Shown here: in pieces, positions 1-13,574 of the stretch
Numbering within the stretch: position 1 is the stretch's first letter
How the letters are laid out: each line of letters opens with the position of its first letter
Assembly: GCF_022898935.1 (NCBI RefSeq)
Contig: NZ_JALIRP010000003.1
Coordinates: 248,001-312,000 of the forward strand
Direction of reading: 5' to 3'
DNA: 64,000 nucleotides
Source: Paenibacillus mangrovi
Lineage (GTDB): Bacteria; Bacillota; Bacilli; Paenibacillales; Paenibacillaceae
Notes under the pieces: model-generated
What the model was told of the DNA's origin: nothing
The model's database searches: none
The model's input: the letters and a program-made list of their open reading frames with translations, nothing else
Translations under genes and position numbers: made by a program

Positions 1-1213
1 TTCGTACGGTTCATTCAGCGGTCAGCGCATCAATGCCCCCCTGATTAAACCGCAATGGACCGCAGCCGTCGATCCCAATTCGAATGCAACCGTGTCGGAT
101 AACGGACTGGTCCTCTCCTTTTCAGGAAAAAAACTGGTCGCGCTGAATCTGGCTACCGGCAAACCTTCGTTTACGTACGGCAGCAACCTGAAGCCGTCTG
201 TACAGTACGTGAACGGTACCGCTTATGGTATCTCGGAGGATGGCCGCGTATATGCCGTGAACGTAAAGACGGGGAAAGCCATCTGGCAGACAACTGCAGG
301 CATTTCCGATGCAGACGCTCCCGTTGTTATCGGCGATACCGTCTACGTATCCAAGAAAAATGCCCTTATCGCTTTGGAGGCTACCACGGGTAAGCAGCGC
401 TGGAAGGCGGTCAATCAGGCAGAATATGGAGTTAACATCAGCATGGAAGAAGATGGCGTGGTTTTCGTGTCATATCTCGTTTCTGGAGCGTACACGTATT
501 CGCAGCTAGATGCCATCGATAAGAAAACGGGAAAGGAATTATGGAAAGCAAGTTTGTACGAAGCCCCAATCGCGGTCAGGGACGGACTGGTTTATTCCAA
601 AAAGGAACAATCCATGTTCGAAGCGCTCAACAATCCCGAACCCGATACACCAAACCTGACCTTTTCCGTACTTGATGCGAAAACAGGAAAAGAGATGGGG
701 CAGCGCGTATACTCCTGGACACGTTCCAACACACCATCCCACGGTGTGAGTGGTTCCACGCTGCTAAGCGGCAATGACTTCTATTTGACTACCGAAAATG
801 CGATACAGAAGTATGATTTCAGTCATTATGAAAAGGACGGCAAGCCGCTTCAGAAGTGGGCTATACCGTATAACTCCGGAAGGCTGATCGGATCGGTGCA
901 CGCCGGCAGAATTTATTTTAGTCATTATGACACGAAAACCCTTACAGGCATGAAGCTGGCAGATGGCCAGGAAGTCAGCTGGGGCCCAGACAACCCGCCC
1001 GTCCAGACTGACATTTACGGCAACGGCGTCTATATCGGACAAAGCGACGGTGTATTCCACGGCTATAACCTGCAAACGACAGCTCCGGCGTTTACTGTGA
1101 ATACAGGATCACGCAATTACGGACCAACCCTCCGCTCCGGGAATACGCTTATCATCCAGGCTAAGGATACCGGTAAGCTGATTGCCGTTCCAGTGCCGAA
1201 GGCGCTGCAATAA
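1..1213 (+). CDS. PQQ-type beta-propeller repeat protein, 5' end outside window
   Basis: The reading frame is open from base 2, so the gene starts upstream of the window; the GTG at 92 is internal. The visible part consists of repeated blades with the pattern 'ALxxxTGKxxW' (for example ALEATTGKQRW and AIDKKTGKELW), typical of PQQ_2/quinoprotein-like beta-propellers that in Gram-positives often lack PQQ and act as secreted binding or scaffold proteins. It aligns over its whole visible length with the next gene, which carries a signal peptide, so this copy is probably secreted too. The last 70 or so residues are almost identical between the two copies, while the rest has diverged. Binding partner and function are unknown. 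Confidence 0.8.
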   Translation, partial: SYGSFSGQRINAPLIKPQWTAAVDPNSNATVSDNGLVLSFSGKKLVALNLATGKPSFTYGSNLKPSVQYVNGTAYGISEDGRVYAVNVKTGKAIWQTTAGISDADAPVVIGDTVYVSKKNALIALEATTGKQRWKAVNQAEYGVNISMEEDGVVFVSYLVSGAYTYSQLDAIDKKTGKELWKASLYEAPIAVRDGLVYSKKEQSMFEALNNPEPDTPNLTFSVLDAKTGKEMGQRVYSWTRSNTPSHGVSGSTLLSGNDFYLTTENAIQKYDFSHYEKDGKPLQKWAIPYNSGRLIGSVHAGRIYFSHYDTKTLTGMKLADGQEVSWGPDNPPVQTDIYGNGVYIGQSDGVFHGYNLQTTAPAFTVNTGSRNYGPTLRSGNTLIIQAKDTGKLIAVPVPKALQ

Positions 1214-1266
1214 GTAACAAATTCATGGCCGTTTTTTATCAAACGCGAAAAGAGGTCCAAGATAAA

Positions 1267-2577
1267 ATGCTGAAATTAATCCGTACCGGAACCATTGCCG
1301 CCATGGCAGTTGCAGTCTTCATAAGCGGAGGCATTGTACCTGCCGCGTACGCTGCAGCTCCTGTTGTTTCATTCAGCTTTCCTGCATCAGAGCCGATAAA
1401 AGCTCCTTTGCAAAAGCCGTTGTGGACGGCCTCCTATGACAAAAATGCCAACAACGTCGTAACGGACGACGGTATACTTTTCACCTTTTCAGGGGGCAAG
1501 CTGATTGCCTTGGATGTTAACACCGGCAAAAAGCTTTTTACATACGGCAATAAGCTCCGGCCGGGCGCTGCGTATCTAAAAGGAGTTGTTTATGGAGTTA
1601 CTGAGTCCGGACAAGTATATGCCGTCAATGTCAAAACAGGTAAAGGCCTGTGGCAGACCAGCGCAGGAGTGAGCAATGATATAACTCCTTCCATCTTCAG
1701 CGATACGCTATATGTGACGAAGGACAATGCCATCATCGCCCTGGAGGCATCTACGGGGAAACAGCGGTGGAAATCTATTGAAGAGAACTCCGACTTCTCG
1801 GGAGGCGTTGCTAGGGAATCGGACGGCATTGTTTATGCAATCTACATGGTACAGGGAGCTCTCACTACTGTTCAGTTAGATGCAATCGATAAGAAGACTG
1901 GTAAAAAGCTTTGGGAACATATCAGACAAAATGCACCATTAGCCGTACAAAATGGACTTGTTTATTCTGTAGTTGATGAGTATCCTTTTGACGATGCTGA
2001 TCCGAAACGGGAGCTGAACATCAGTGTAATCGACGCCAAGACGGGCACGATAAAAGAAAAACAAACGTATAGCTGGAAACTAGTCAGCACTCCTCCTTAT
2101 TCAAGAGACAGCGCCGGTTCCGTTATTCTTGACGGTAAAGATCTCTACTTGGCCACAGACAGTGCAGTGTTGAAATATGATATCGCAGCATACGAAAAAG
2201 ATGGAAAGCCGCTGCAAAAATGGACAAAATACAGCGCCGGCAGTTCGCTGATCGGTTCGATGCAGGCTGGGAGAATCTTTTTTGCCAATCATTCCACAGG
2301 TCGAATAACAGGTATGAAGCTTGTAGGCGGACAGAGCATAAGCTTCCTAACCGATAACCAGCCCGTTCAGACTGACATCTACGGCAACGGCGTCTATATC
2401 GGACAAAGCGACGGTGTATTCCACGGCTACAACCTGCAAACGACAGCTCCGGCGTTTACTGTGAATACAGGATCACGGAATTATGGACAGACCTTGCGCT
2501 CCGGGAATACGCTGATCATTCAGGCCAGGGATACCGGCAAGCTGATTGCCGTTCCGGTGCCAAAGGCGCTGCTGTGA
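1267..2577 (+). CDS. Secreted PQQ-type beta-propeller repeat protein (tandem paralogue)
   Basis: About 436 residues. The ATG at 1267 is chosen over the ATG at 1225 because AGAGG (1250-1254) precedes it at normal distance and because it gives a clean signal peptide: basic start (MLKLIRTG), hydrophobic core, and a cleavage region near PAAYAAA. Blades with 'ALDVNTGKK', 'AVNVKTGKGLWQT' and 'ALEASTGKQRWK' identify a PQQ_2-like beta-propeller. It follows the upstream paralogue by about 50 bases with no visible terminator between them, so the two are probably cotranscribed. The final 70 residues differ from the paralogue at only about three positions. An extracellular binding or scaffold role is likely; enzymatic activity cannot be inferred. 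Confidence 0.82.
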   Translation: MLKLIRTGTIAAMAVAVFISGGIVPAAYAAAPVVSFSFPASEPIKAPLQKPLWTASYDKNANNVVTDDGILFTFSGGKLIALDVNTGKKLFTYGNKLRPGAAYLKGVVYGVTESGQVYAVNVKTGKGLWQTSAGVSNDITPSIFSDTLYVTKDNAIIALEASTGKQRWKSIEENSDFSGGVARESDGIVYAIYMVQGALTTVQLDAIDKKTGKKLWEHIRQNAPLAVQNGLVYSVVDEYPFDDADPKRELNISVIDAKTGTIKEKQTYSWKLVSTPPYSRDSAGSVILDGKDLYLATDSAVLKYDIAAYEKDGKPLQKWTKYSAGSSLIGSMQAGRIFFANHSTGRITGMKLVGGQSISFLTDNQPVQTDIYGNGVYIGQSDGVFHGYNLQTTAPAFTVNTGSRNYGQTLRSGNTLIIQARDTGKLIAVPVPKALL

Positions 2578-2599
2578 GCTGTACGTGCCGGGATAGAAG

Positions 2600-2636
2600 C
2601 AAAGAGACAGAAGGCGGAAAAGCCTCTGTCTCTTTG
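2600..2636 (+). terminator. Rho-independent terminator after beta-propeller pair
   Basis: The arms CAAAGAGACAG and CTGTCTCTTTG form a long stem, extended by AGGC/GCCT around a short loop, followed by a T-rich stretch (TTTGTTTG). It lies 23 bases after the stop of the second beta-propeller gene. Confidence 0.75.
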
Positions 2637-2648
2637 TTTGAACAGCCC

Positions 2649-3134
2649 TCAAATACCAATATGTATCGATCCGGGCGGTGTTGTTAATTGCTCATTAAAA
2701 ATATTAATTGAATGAAATTTTTGATTTATTAATCGATCTGATATTTGCCTCATTACACCTTCGTCGCGAAGTTCTTTGCCATCGAGATTCATAAGTTCAG
2801 ACAGCGGTATCCACTTACTGTCTATAATCTCTTCCTCTTCGATCTGTAATGAACCTCCGATAATTTCACCAATAAAATGAAATAAAATCACTTGATAATT
2901 GGCGCTGCTGATAAAGTTGTAAATACCTGTTGTGCCGGTAAGTTTCACCTCATACCCTGTTTCTTCCTTCACTTCTCTGTAGGCAGCATCTAGTATGTCT
3001 TCTGTATGTTCGATACGTCCGGATGGAAAGTTCCATTTATGTATCGCTGATGGCTTATTTTCTTTTATAATCAAAACTTCGTTGTCTTGGATGATGGATA
3101 CGCTAACAACTAATACAATTCCATTCTGAGTCAT
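2649..3134 (-). CDS. Nudix hydrolase
   Basis: 161 residues. A complete Nudix box is visible: G(R)x4-E-x7-REVKEETGYE around residues 39-62, with the glutamates that bind the divalent metal intact. Nudix enzymes cleave nucleoside diphosphates linked to another moiety, such as oxidised dNTPs, NDP-sugars or ADP-ribose; the substrate cannot be read from the sequence. The start is supported by AAGGAG eight bases upstream. It is convergent with the beta-propeller pair and appears monocistronic. Confidence 0.85.
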   Translation of the reverse strand: MTQNGIVLVVSVSIIQDNEVLIIKENKPSAIHKWNFPSGRIEHTEDILDAAYREVKEETGYEVKLTGTTGIYNFISSANYQVILFHFIGEIIGGSLQIEEEEIIDSKWIPLSELMNLDGKELRDEGVMRQISDRLINQKFHSINIFNEQLTTPPGSIHIGI

Positions 3135-3159
3135 TTTTTCTCCTTAAGTGTTATTTTTT

Positions 3160-3240
3160 TATACGGATTACAATAATAAAGAGTTTGTCATTGAAGATAT
3201 TGATGGAAGATGGATCGCATTTGGGATCAAAATTGGGTGA
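3160..3240 (+). pseudogene. Possible 3' remnant of an unknown coding sequence
   Basis: An open stretch on the plus strand ends with EFVIEDIDGRWIAFGIKIG and a stop at 3238-3240. It has coding-like composition but no start or ribosome binding site, because the Nudix gene and its leader abut it. About 50 bases later there is a plus-strand terminator (3293-3318). This looks like the tail of a lost gene that kept its terminator. I do not recognise the family. Confidence 0.3.
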
Positions 3241-3292
3241 ATGAAAAAAAACCAAATATTCAGCGGGCTTTCCCTCTAAAGTTGGCCGTACT

Positions 3293-3318
3293 AAGGCCGT
3301 GATGTCACGGCCTTTTTT
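3293..3318 (+). terminator. Hairpin terminator overlapping the EamA stop codon
   Basis: AAGGCCGTGA / TCACGGCCTT form a perfect 10-bp stem with a two-base loop followed by six T on the plus strand. The minus-strand EamA gene stops inside the hairpin (3305-3307). The T-run orientation fits plus-strand transcription, although no intact plus-strand gene precedes it. Confidence 0.6.
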
Positions 3319-4192
3319 GTTTTTGGATGCCGCCGACTGCAAGTGAAAGCAGAATAACCACCAGTCCCACCGCTGCATTCCATGTCAATTCATCTCCCAA
3401 AACAGACACGCCAAGAATGATGCCGATGGGAGGCACCAGATAATTGTTAAAGGAAGCGAATGTCGCGCCTGCACGTTGGATCAATACGTTGTAAAGCATA
3501 TATACAATGCCTGCATGGAAACTGCCCAGGATGACGACGGCAAGGATTTGTTGTCGCGTCAAAACCACATGAAATGGGTCTTCGAGCAAAAGGGCAAGCG
3601 GCACAAGGATAACAGAAGCGGCAAAAAGCACATTCCGCATAGCCAAAATGGGGGCAATCGGAGGCAGCCGCTTAATTAGAATGAGTGAACCCGCAAAACT
3701 GACGGAGGCTCCGAGCAGCGCCAGATCCCCGGCCATGCTGCCGCCATGGAGAGAAGAACCAAGATCAGGTACAAACAGGATCCCGATGCCGACCATTCCG
3801 ATGATGGCGCTGAGCCACTGGGCTCCTGAAATGGTTTCTCCGGGAACAAACAGCTTGACGAACAAGATCGTGAAGATCGGAATCGTTCCCATTAAAATAG
3901 ATGCCATGCTGCTGCTAACCGTTTGCTGTCCCCATCCGATGAGAATGAAAGGAACAACGGCCTCGAGTAGGCCAATCCATAGGAAGCTTCGCCAGGGCGG
4001 TTTGGTTTCGGAGTGCTGCGTTCTTTTTCCCGAAAAGACATGAAGCAGCGCGAGCGTTGCTGCCCCAATCAATGCTTTGGCTGCCGCTAAGGTAACCGGA
4101 GGGATGGAGCCGATCACAAGATTGACAAGAAAAAACTGCGATCCCCAAATCAGGCTGATGCCGATTAGAAGCAGATAGGAGTTCTTTTTCAT
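3305..4192 (-). CDS. EamA/DMT-family inner membrane transporter
   Basis: About 295 residues with ten predicted hydrophobic segments arranged as two EamA repeats, starting MKKNSYLLLIGISLIWGSQF, a typical first DMT helix. Members export amino acids or small metabolites; the substrate here is unknown. The ATG at 4192 is preferred over longer in-frame starts because GAGGAGGGAG lies just upstream and the longer N-terminus has no membrane character. A perfect palindrome (4414-4435) lies about 220 bases upstream, possibly an operator for this gene. Confidence 0.85.
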   Translation of the reverse strand: MKKNSYLLLIGISLIWGSQFFLVNLVIGSIPPVTLAAAKALIGAATLALLHVFSGKRTQHSETKPPWRSFLWIGLLEAVVPFILIGWGQQTVSSSMASILMGTIPIFTILFVKLFVPGETISGAQWLSAIIGMVGIGILFVPDLGSSLHGGSMAGDLALLGASVSFAGSLILIKRLPPIAPILAMRNVLFAASVILVPLALLLEDPFHVVLTRQQILAVVILGSFHAGIVYMLYNVLIQRAGATFASFNNYLVPPIGIILGVSVLGDELTWNAAVGLVVILLSLAVGGIQKQKRP

Positions 4193-4413
4193 ACTCTCTC
4201 CCTCCTCTTCGGCTGGTTGTAGACTTGCGGAGCGGCAGCGGCCAGGCATATGCCGGCCCCGGTTGCCCTTATGGAGATTTCCACGTTGAAATAAAAAGGG
4301 GGGAGGCCTGGTTTCATAACTTCTATTCCTTCTACCCTGCATGCAAAGCGATTTATTAAGGTCCTTGCCTTGATTGTAAGGGGGCGGGATCCGTTCCACA
4401 ATACAATAAAACG

Positions 4414-4435
4414 GCATCTGTACCGATACAGATGC
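4414..4435. promoter_or_regulatory. Palindrome, possible MocR/GntR-type operator
   Basis: GCATCTGTA-CCGA-TACAGATGC is a perfect 9-bp inverted repeat with a four-base centre in the 294-base gap between gcvPB and the EamA gene. There is no T-run, so it is not a terminator. The CTGTAnnnnTACAG form resembles operators I associate with MocR-type regulators; that similarity is from memory. No regulator gene is adjacent. Confidence 0.4.
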
Positions 4436-4448
4436 AATCATTACGCGC

Positions 4449-4482
4449 AAAGAGGACCGCTGAATCTTCAGCAGTCCTCTTC
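4449..4482 (-). terminator. Terminator after gcvPB
   Basis: On the minus strand, AGAGGACTGCTGAA and TTCAGCGGTCCTCT form a 14-bp stem with one G-T pair and a GA loop, followed by TTTG. It begins a few bases after the gcvPB stop. The T-run is short, so termination may be moderate. Confidence 0.6.
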
Positions 4483-4486
4483 TCTG

Positions 4487-6064
4487 TTATGCCTCCGCTT
4501 GCGGCAGTGCTGTCTTTTTCAAATATGCTCTCCAGGTGATGCACCACTTGGCGGGATCGTCGAAACTGGAGTCATTAATGCGGTGCACGGTGCTGCGTGT
4601 CGGCGCGTTTTTCACCGTCTCCGGCTCGTTGTAGGCTTCCTTGGAAATTTGCACGAGCGCTTGAATGTACTCGTCAAGATCTTCCTTCGAGTAAGATTCC
4701 GTCGGCTCCAGCGTAAACGGCTGCGGCACCACGTATGGATGATGGCTGGTCCAGTAATGCAGCCCGAAATCGCACATCCGGCGCGTAACATCCTCGGTCG
4801 TCACTCCGGTGTCCTCGGTCATCTTCTGCCAGCTGTAACGAACCTGCTCCAGCCGGTTGCCCTTAATGTAAGGTGCGGATGCGCCGGGAATTTGCAGAAT
4901 TTTATGATAAAGATAATTGTTGTTCAGCACAGCCACCTGGGCTACGTTCAATAGCCCCTCCGCTCCCAGACTGCGAATCCAGGCATACGCCCGGAGTACG
5001 GTCTGAGCTACGCCGTGGAAACTGCGCACCTTGCCGATGCTCAGATCTCCCGGTTCCTGAAGCTCGTAGTGCTCGCGCTCGCCGCTGCGACTTACAACAG
5101 GTCCCGGTAGGAACGGAGCGAGCGCTTCGGTGACCCCTAGCGCCCCCGTTGCCGGTCCCCCGCACATATGCGGCGCCGCAAAGGTCTTATGAAGGTTGAA
5201 GAAGCACATGTCGAATCCGGCTTCCTTTGCGCGGGTAATACCGAGCAGCCCGTTAGCATTCGCCTGATCGTAGTAGCAGATGCCACCTGCGGCATGCACG
5301 ATATCGGTGAACTCGCGGATGCGTGGATTGAAAATGCCGGTATCCTCCGGGTTCGCGACCACAAAGCCTGCCGTACGGTCGGAAACTGCACGCTTCAGCT
5401 GCTCGATATCGGGAAAACCGTCTGCGTCAGGCATTACTGTGATGATTTTATAGCCTTTCACGACAGCCGTTGCTGCCTGCGATGGATGGGAAAACATCGT
5501 CGTGATGATCTCATTCCGCTGCTCTCCCTCGCCTCTGGACTCGTGGTAAGCCCGGACGATGGAAGCCATCGTGAGTAGAGCCTGCGTGCCGCTGCTGGGC
5601 TGGAAGGAGAAGCGGTCCAAGCCGGAAATCTCCCGCATCGCCAGATCAAGACGGTAGTACACTTCTAGAATGCCCTGTACGTCATCCTCATGCTGCAGCG
5701 GGTGAAGCTCCATGAGCTTCGTCGTGCGGATCATCATTTCATTGACGCGAGGGATGTATTTCATGGTACAGGTGCCTTGACCGATCTCCACGTTGAAGTC
5801 CGACCCCATTGTCTCCTGGGACAGCCGCAGGTAATGACGCAGCACCTTGGCCTGGCCGATTTCCGGCAGAGCCGGAGGTTCCGTGCGCTTCATGCTGTCC
5901 GGAATGACCGATACGCCGTCTCCGACAGCCGCCACAATCGCAGACTCCGCCTGCGGAGCCTCTACGCCACGTTCTCCGGGCTTATGCAGCTCAAAAATAA
6001 CCGGCTCATCCCATTTGGCCTGATGAAAATTCCGTACCTTCTGCTCTCTGATGATCCGTTTCAT
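4487..6064 (-). CDS. gcvPB: Glycine dehydrogenase (decarboxylating) subunit 2
   Basis: 525 residues, the C-terminal half of the split P-protein of the glycine cleavage system. With GcvPA it decarboxylates glycine and passes the aminomethyl group to lipoyl-GcvH. The PLP lysine is visible in NLHKTF at about residue 293, followed by the glycine-rich CGGPATGALG segment. Its ATG overlaps the stop of gcvPA by one base (TGATG), so the two are translationally coupled. No gcvT or gcvH is present nearby, which is unusual because gcvT normally precedes gcvPA in Bacillus. A terminator follows at 4449-4482. Confidence 0.95.
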   Translation of the reverse strand: MKRIIREQKVRNFHQAKWDEPVIFELHKPGERGVEAPQAESAIVAAVGDGVSVIPDSMKRTEPPALPEIGQAKVLRHYLRLSQETMGSDFNVEIGQGTCTMKYIPRVNEMMIRTTKLMELHPLQHEDDVQGILEVYYRLDLAMREISGLDRFSFQPSSGTQALLTMASIVRAYHESRGEGEQRNEIITTMFSHPSQAATAVVKGYKIITVMPDADGFPDIEQLKRAVSDRTAGFVVANPEDTGIFNPRIREFTDIVHAAGGICYYDQANANGLLGITRAKEAGFDMCFFNLHKTFAAPHMCGGPATGALGVTEALAPFLPGPVVSRSGEREHYELQEPGDLSIGKVRSFHGVAQTVLRAYAWIRSLGAEGLLNVAQVAVLNNNYLYHKILQIPGASAPYIKGNRLEQVRYSWQKMTEDTGVTTEDVTRRMCDFGLHYWTSHHPYVVPQPFTLEPTESYSKEDLDEYIQALVQISKEAYNEPETVKNAPTRSTVHRINDSSFDDPAKWCITWRAYLKKTALPQAEA

Positions 6065-7482
6065 CAGCTATTCACTCCCTTCATTACCCGGCTGCACACA
6101 CGTCCGAGCGCTTCCGCCAGCAGTTCGATATCCTCCTGTGCATGGACCTCGGTAACGCAGAGCAGCATGCTCTGGCCAAGCTCTGGGAAGTCTGACGATA
6201 AGTCCCGTCCGCCTTGAATGCCTTCTGCGCGAAGCTGTTTCAGAATCTCTTCGACCGTGAGACCGGTCTCCGTAAAGTCTGCTACAAACTCCTTGAAAAA
6301 AGGAGATTGCAGCCGGATCGAGACGCCCTCAATTTGGCCAAGCAGCTTCGCCGCATATTGGGATTTCTGCATGATCGTCTGTCCGAGCTCCTGCATGCCG
6401 TGCGGACCGAGCAGCGCAAGATAGACCCCGGCCGTAATGCCCCACAGCGCTGTTTGGGTGCCTACGGATTCTTTTCCTTTTTCACGGTCATGAAATGAAG
6501 TCCGTTCATACGCGACATCGCCGAAGCCGTACTCGCCTTCCACGATCGTAGGGGCGATCCCGAACAGGCGCGAAGGATACTCCATAACGTATTTCTCCTC
6601 GTCGCGCGTCGCGATAAAACCAGCCTGACCGCCGCCGTAATTCATGTGCATTCCGAGTGGCTGCAGATCGCCGCAAATGATATCCGCACCGTATTGGCTA
6701 GGCGGCTTCAGCACGCCCAAGGAAATCGGGTCCACACCTACCACGCAAACCGCACCTGCTTCATGAGCGATGTCGGCGATTTGCTGCCCACAAGGCTCAA
6801 TCGTACCGAGGAAGGAAGGATTTTCAAAGTACACCGCCGCCGTGTCGTCGGTGATTTTATTCCGCAGATCCTGAGGGTCAAGCTCACCTGTTTCCGTATG
6901 GAAATCCACCAGTTCAAAGGTCAAATCCGGCGTAATATAGTTGGCAATAATCTTCAGCTTATCCTTGTCGATCGTTCCCGCCAGCAGCACTTTCGAGCGC
7001 CCGGTCATCCGTGCCGCCATTCGCAGCGAGGTAGATGTGGCTTGCGCCCAATCGAAGGTCGGCACGTTCACGACATCCATGTCGACCAGCTCCGCCACAA
7101 GGCTCTGGTACTCAAACAAAGCCTGGAAACGGCCGTGATCCTCATAAGGTTCGCCTGCATAGGCGGTCGCGAACTCGGAACGCTGGTTGATCTCGTCGCA
7201 TACGGCCGGAATGAAATGCGGCCAGCAGCCCGCACCGAGAAAGCTGACGACCTCCTGCGTGCTGTGGTTCCGGCTCAGCAGCCGATCCACATGCCGTCTC
7301 AGCTCCAGCTCGGATAAGGCCGGAGGTAAATCCATCTGCTCTTTCAGCTTCAGCTCATCCGGAATGATCCGATACAAATCCTCAATCGACTCCACTCCGA
7401 TCTCGTTCAGCATTTGTCGCTGTACTTCCGGGATCATATTCGGTATATAGGGATGCATTGCCGCTCGTTTCGGCTGTGCCAT
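6064..7482 (-). CDS. gcvPA: Glycine dehydrogenase (decarboxylating) subunit 1
   Basis: About 472 residues starting MAQPKRAAMHPYIPN; the ATG at 7482 is supported by AAGGAG nine bases upstream, whereas a longer in-frame start has no such site. HPYIPN and the SFLGAGCW segment are hallmarks of the N-terminal half of P-protein. It pairs with GcvPB to bind PLP and decarboxylate glycine. It lies 67 bases after the SDR gene on the same strand with no clear terminator between, so it may be partly transcribed from the sugar operon upstream. I found no glycine-riboswitch-like sequence before it. Confidence 0.95.
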   Translation of the reverse strand: MAQPKRAAMHPYIPNMIPEVQRQMLNEIGVESIEDLYRIIPDELKLKEQMDLPPALSELELRRHVDRLLSRNHSTQEVVSFLGAGCWPHFIPAVCDEINQRSEFATAYAGEPYEDHGRFQALFEYQSLVAELVDMDVVNVPTFDWAQATSTSLRMAARMTGRSKVLLAGTIDKDKLKIIANYITPDLTFELVDFHTETGELDPQDLRNKITDDTAAVYFENPSFLGTIEPCGQQIADIAHEAGAVCVVGVDPISLGVLKPPSQYGADIICGDLQPLGMHMNYGGGQAGFIATRDEEKYVMEYPSRLFGIAPTIVEGEYGFGDVAYERTSFHDREKGKESVGTQTALWGITAGVYLALLGPHGMQELGQTIMQKSQYAAKLLGQIEGVSIRLQSPFFKEFVADFTETGLTVEEILKQLRAEGIQGGRDLSSDFPELGQSMLLCVTEVHAQEDIELLAEALGRVCSRVMKGVNS

Positions 7483-7549
7483 ATTATCATCTCTCCTTAT
7501 CAAGCCATTTTTGGTCCGATCCATCCGTTGTCATGCAAGGCAGAGCCTC

Positions 7550-12690
<5,141 letters not shown>

Positions 12691-12734
12691 GGTCACGCCT
12701 CCTTCTGTATCCTGCAAAGTGGTTTAAGAGCGGC

Positions 12735-13562
12735 TTAGCCCTTCACGGTTCCTTCAGTAAGGCCTGCGAAAATCTGTTTTTGGAATATAAAAATGACGGC
12801 CAGCATCGGCAGAATGCTGATGACCGATCCCGACATAATCAGGTTGTACGGCGTGCGGACCCCGGACTGGAGTGAACGAATGGCAACGGCAATCGTCAGC
12901 TTATCTTCGCTGCGCAAAATGACCGACGGCCACAGGAAGTTATTCCACTCCTCTACGAAAAAGATAATACCCAGACTCGCAAACGCCGGAATTAAAATCG
13001 GAGCCACGATCCGGAAGTAGATCCGGTTCTCCGAGCAGCCGTCCATGCGCGCCGCTTCGAGCAGCTCATTTTCGACCGACATGCAGTACTGCCTCATATA
13101 AAAAATGCCGAACGCGCTCGTCAGTCTCGGTAAAATAACGCCCCACAGATGATCGATCAGCCCCAGATCACGGTAGATAATAAACAGGGGTACCATGCTC
13201 GACTCCATCGGAATCATCAGCGATGCTAGCACCAGCCCGAACAGCAGCCTTTTGCCGCGAAAATTGTACTTGGCAAATGCAAACCCGGCCAGCGAGCAGA
13301 AAAATAAAGCTCCAACCGTGCCTGTCACAGCTGTAAACAAACTGTTCACGATGACATTGCCGAAATGCCGCTCCGTAAATAGCTGCGTGAAGTTTTCCCA
13401 ATGGAACGTGTCCGGAATCCAAATCGGCGGATTGGCGAAAATCTCGCTTTTATCCTTGAGTGATGAGCTCAGCATCCAGATGAACGGAAACATAAACACG
13501 GCGGCCAGCAGCAGAAAGACCAGGAGCACGACGATGGATAATGTTTTGTGTTGTTTTCTCAT
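12735..13562 (-). CDS. Carbohydrate ABC transporter permease (MalG/CUT1 type)
   Basis: About 275 residues with six hydrophobic segments and the EAA loop ENELLEAARMDGCSENRIYFRIVAPIL, where the permease contacts the ATPase. The ATG at 13562 has AGGCGG eight bases upstream; a GTG at 13571 is an alternative. It lies directly behind the other permease gene. With the binding protein it would import a (probably beta-galactosidic) oligosaccharide. No ATPase gene lies in the cluster, so a shared MsmX-like ATPase is expected. Confidence 0.88.
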   Translation of the reverse strand: MRKQHKTLSIVVLLVFLLLAAVFMFPFIWMLSSSLKDKSEIFANPPIWIPDTFHWENFTQLFTERHFGNVIVNSLFTAVTGTVGALFFCSLAGFAFAKYNFRGKRLLFGLVLASLMIPMESSMVPLFIIYRDLGLIDHLWGVILPRLTSAFGIFYMRQYCMSVENELLEAARMDGCSENRIYFRIVAPILIPAFASLGIIFFVEEWNNFLWPSVILRSEDKLTIAVAIRSLQSGVRTPYNLIMSGSVISILPMLAVIFIFQKQIFAGLTEGTVKG

Positions 13563-13574
13563 TCCTGCCACCGC

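Noticed and set aside
1225..1266. Upstream ATG for the second beta-propeller gene
   Set aside because: Gives a non-signal N-terminus and no ribosome binding site; the ATG at 1267 has both.
7483..7549. Possible glycine riboswitch before gcvPA
   Set aside because: The 67-base gap is too short for the tandem aptamer and shows no matching conserved elements.
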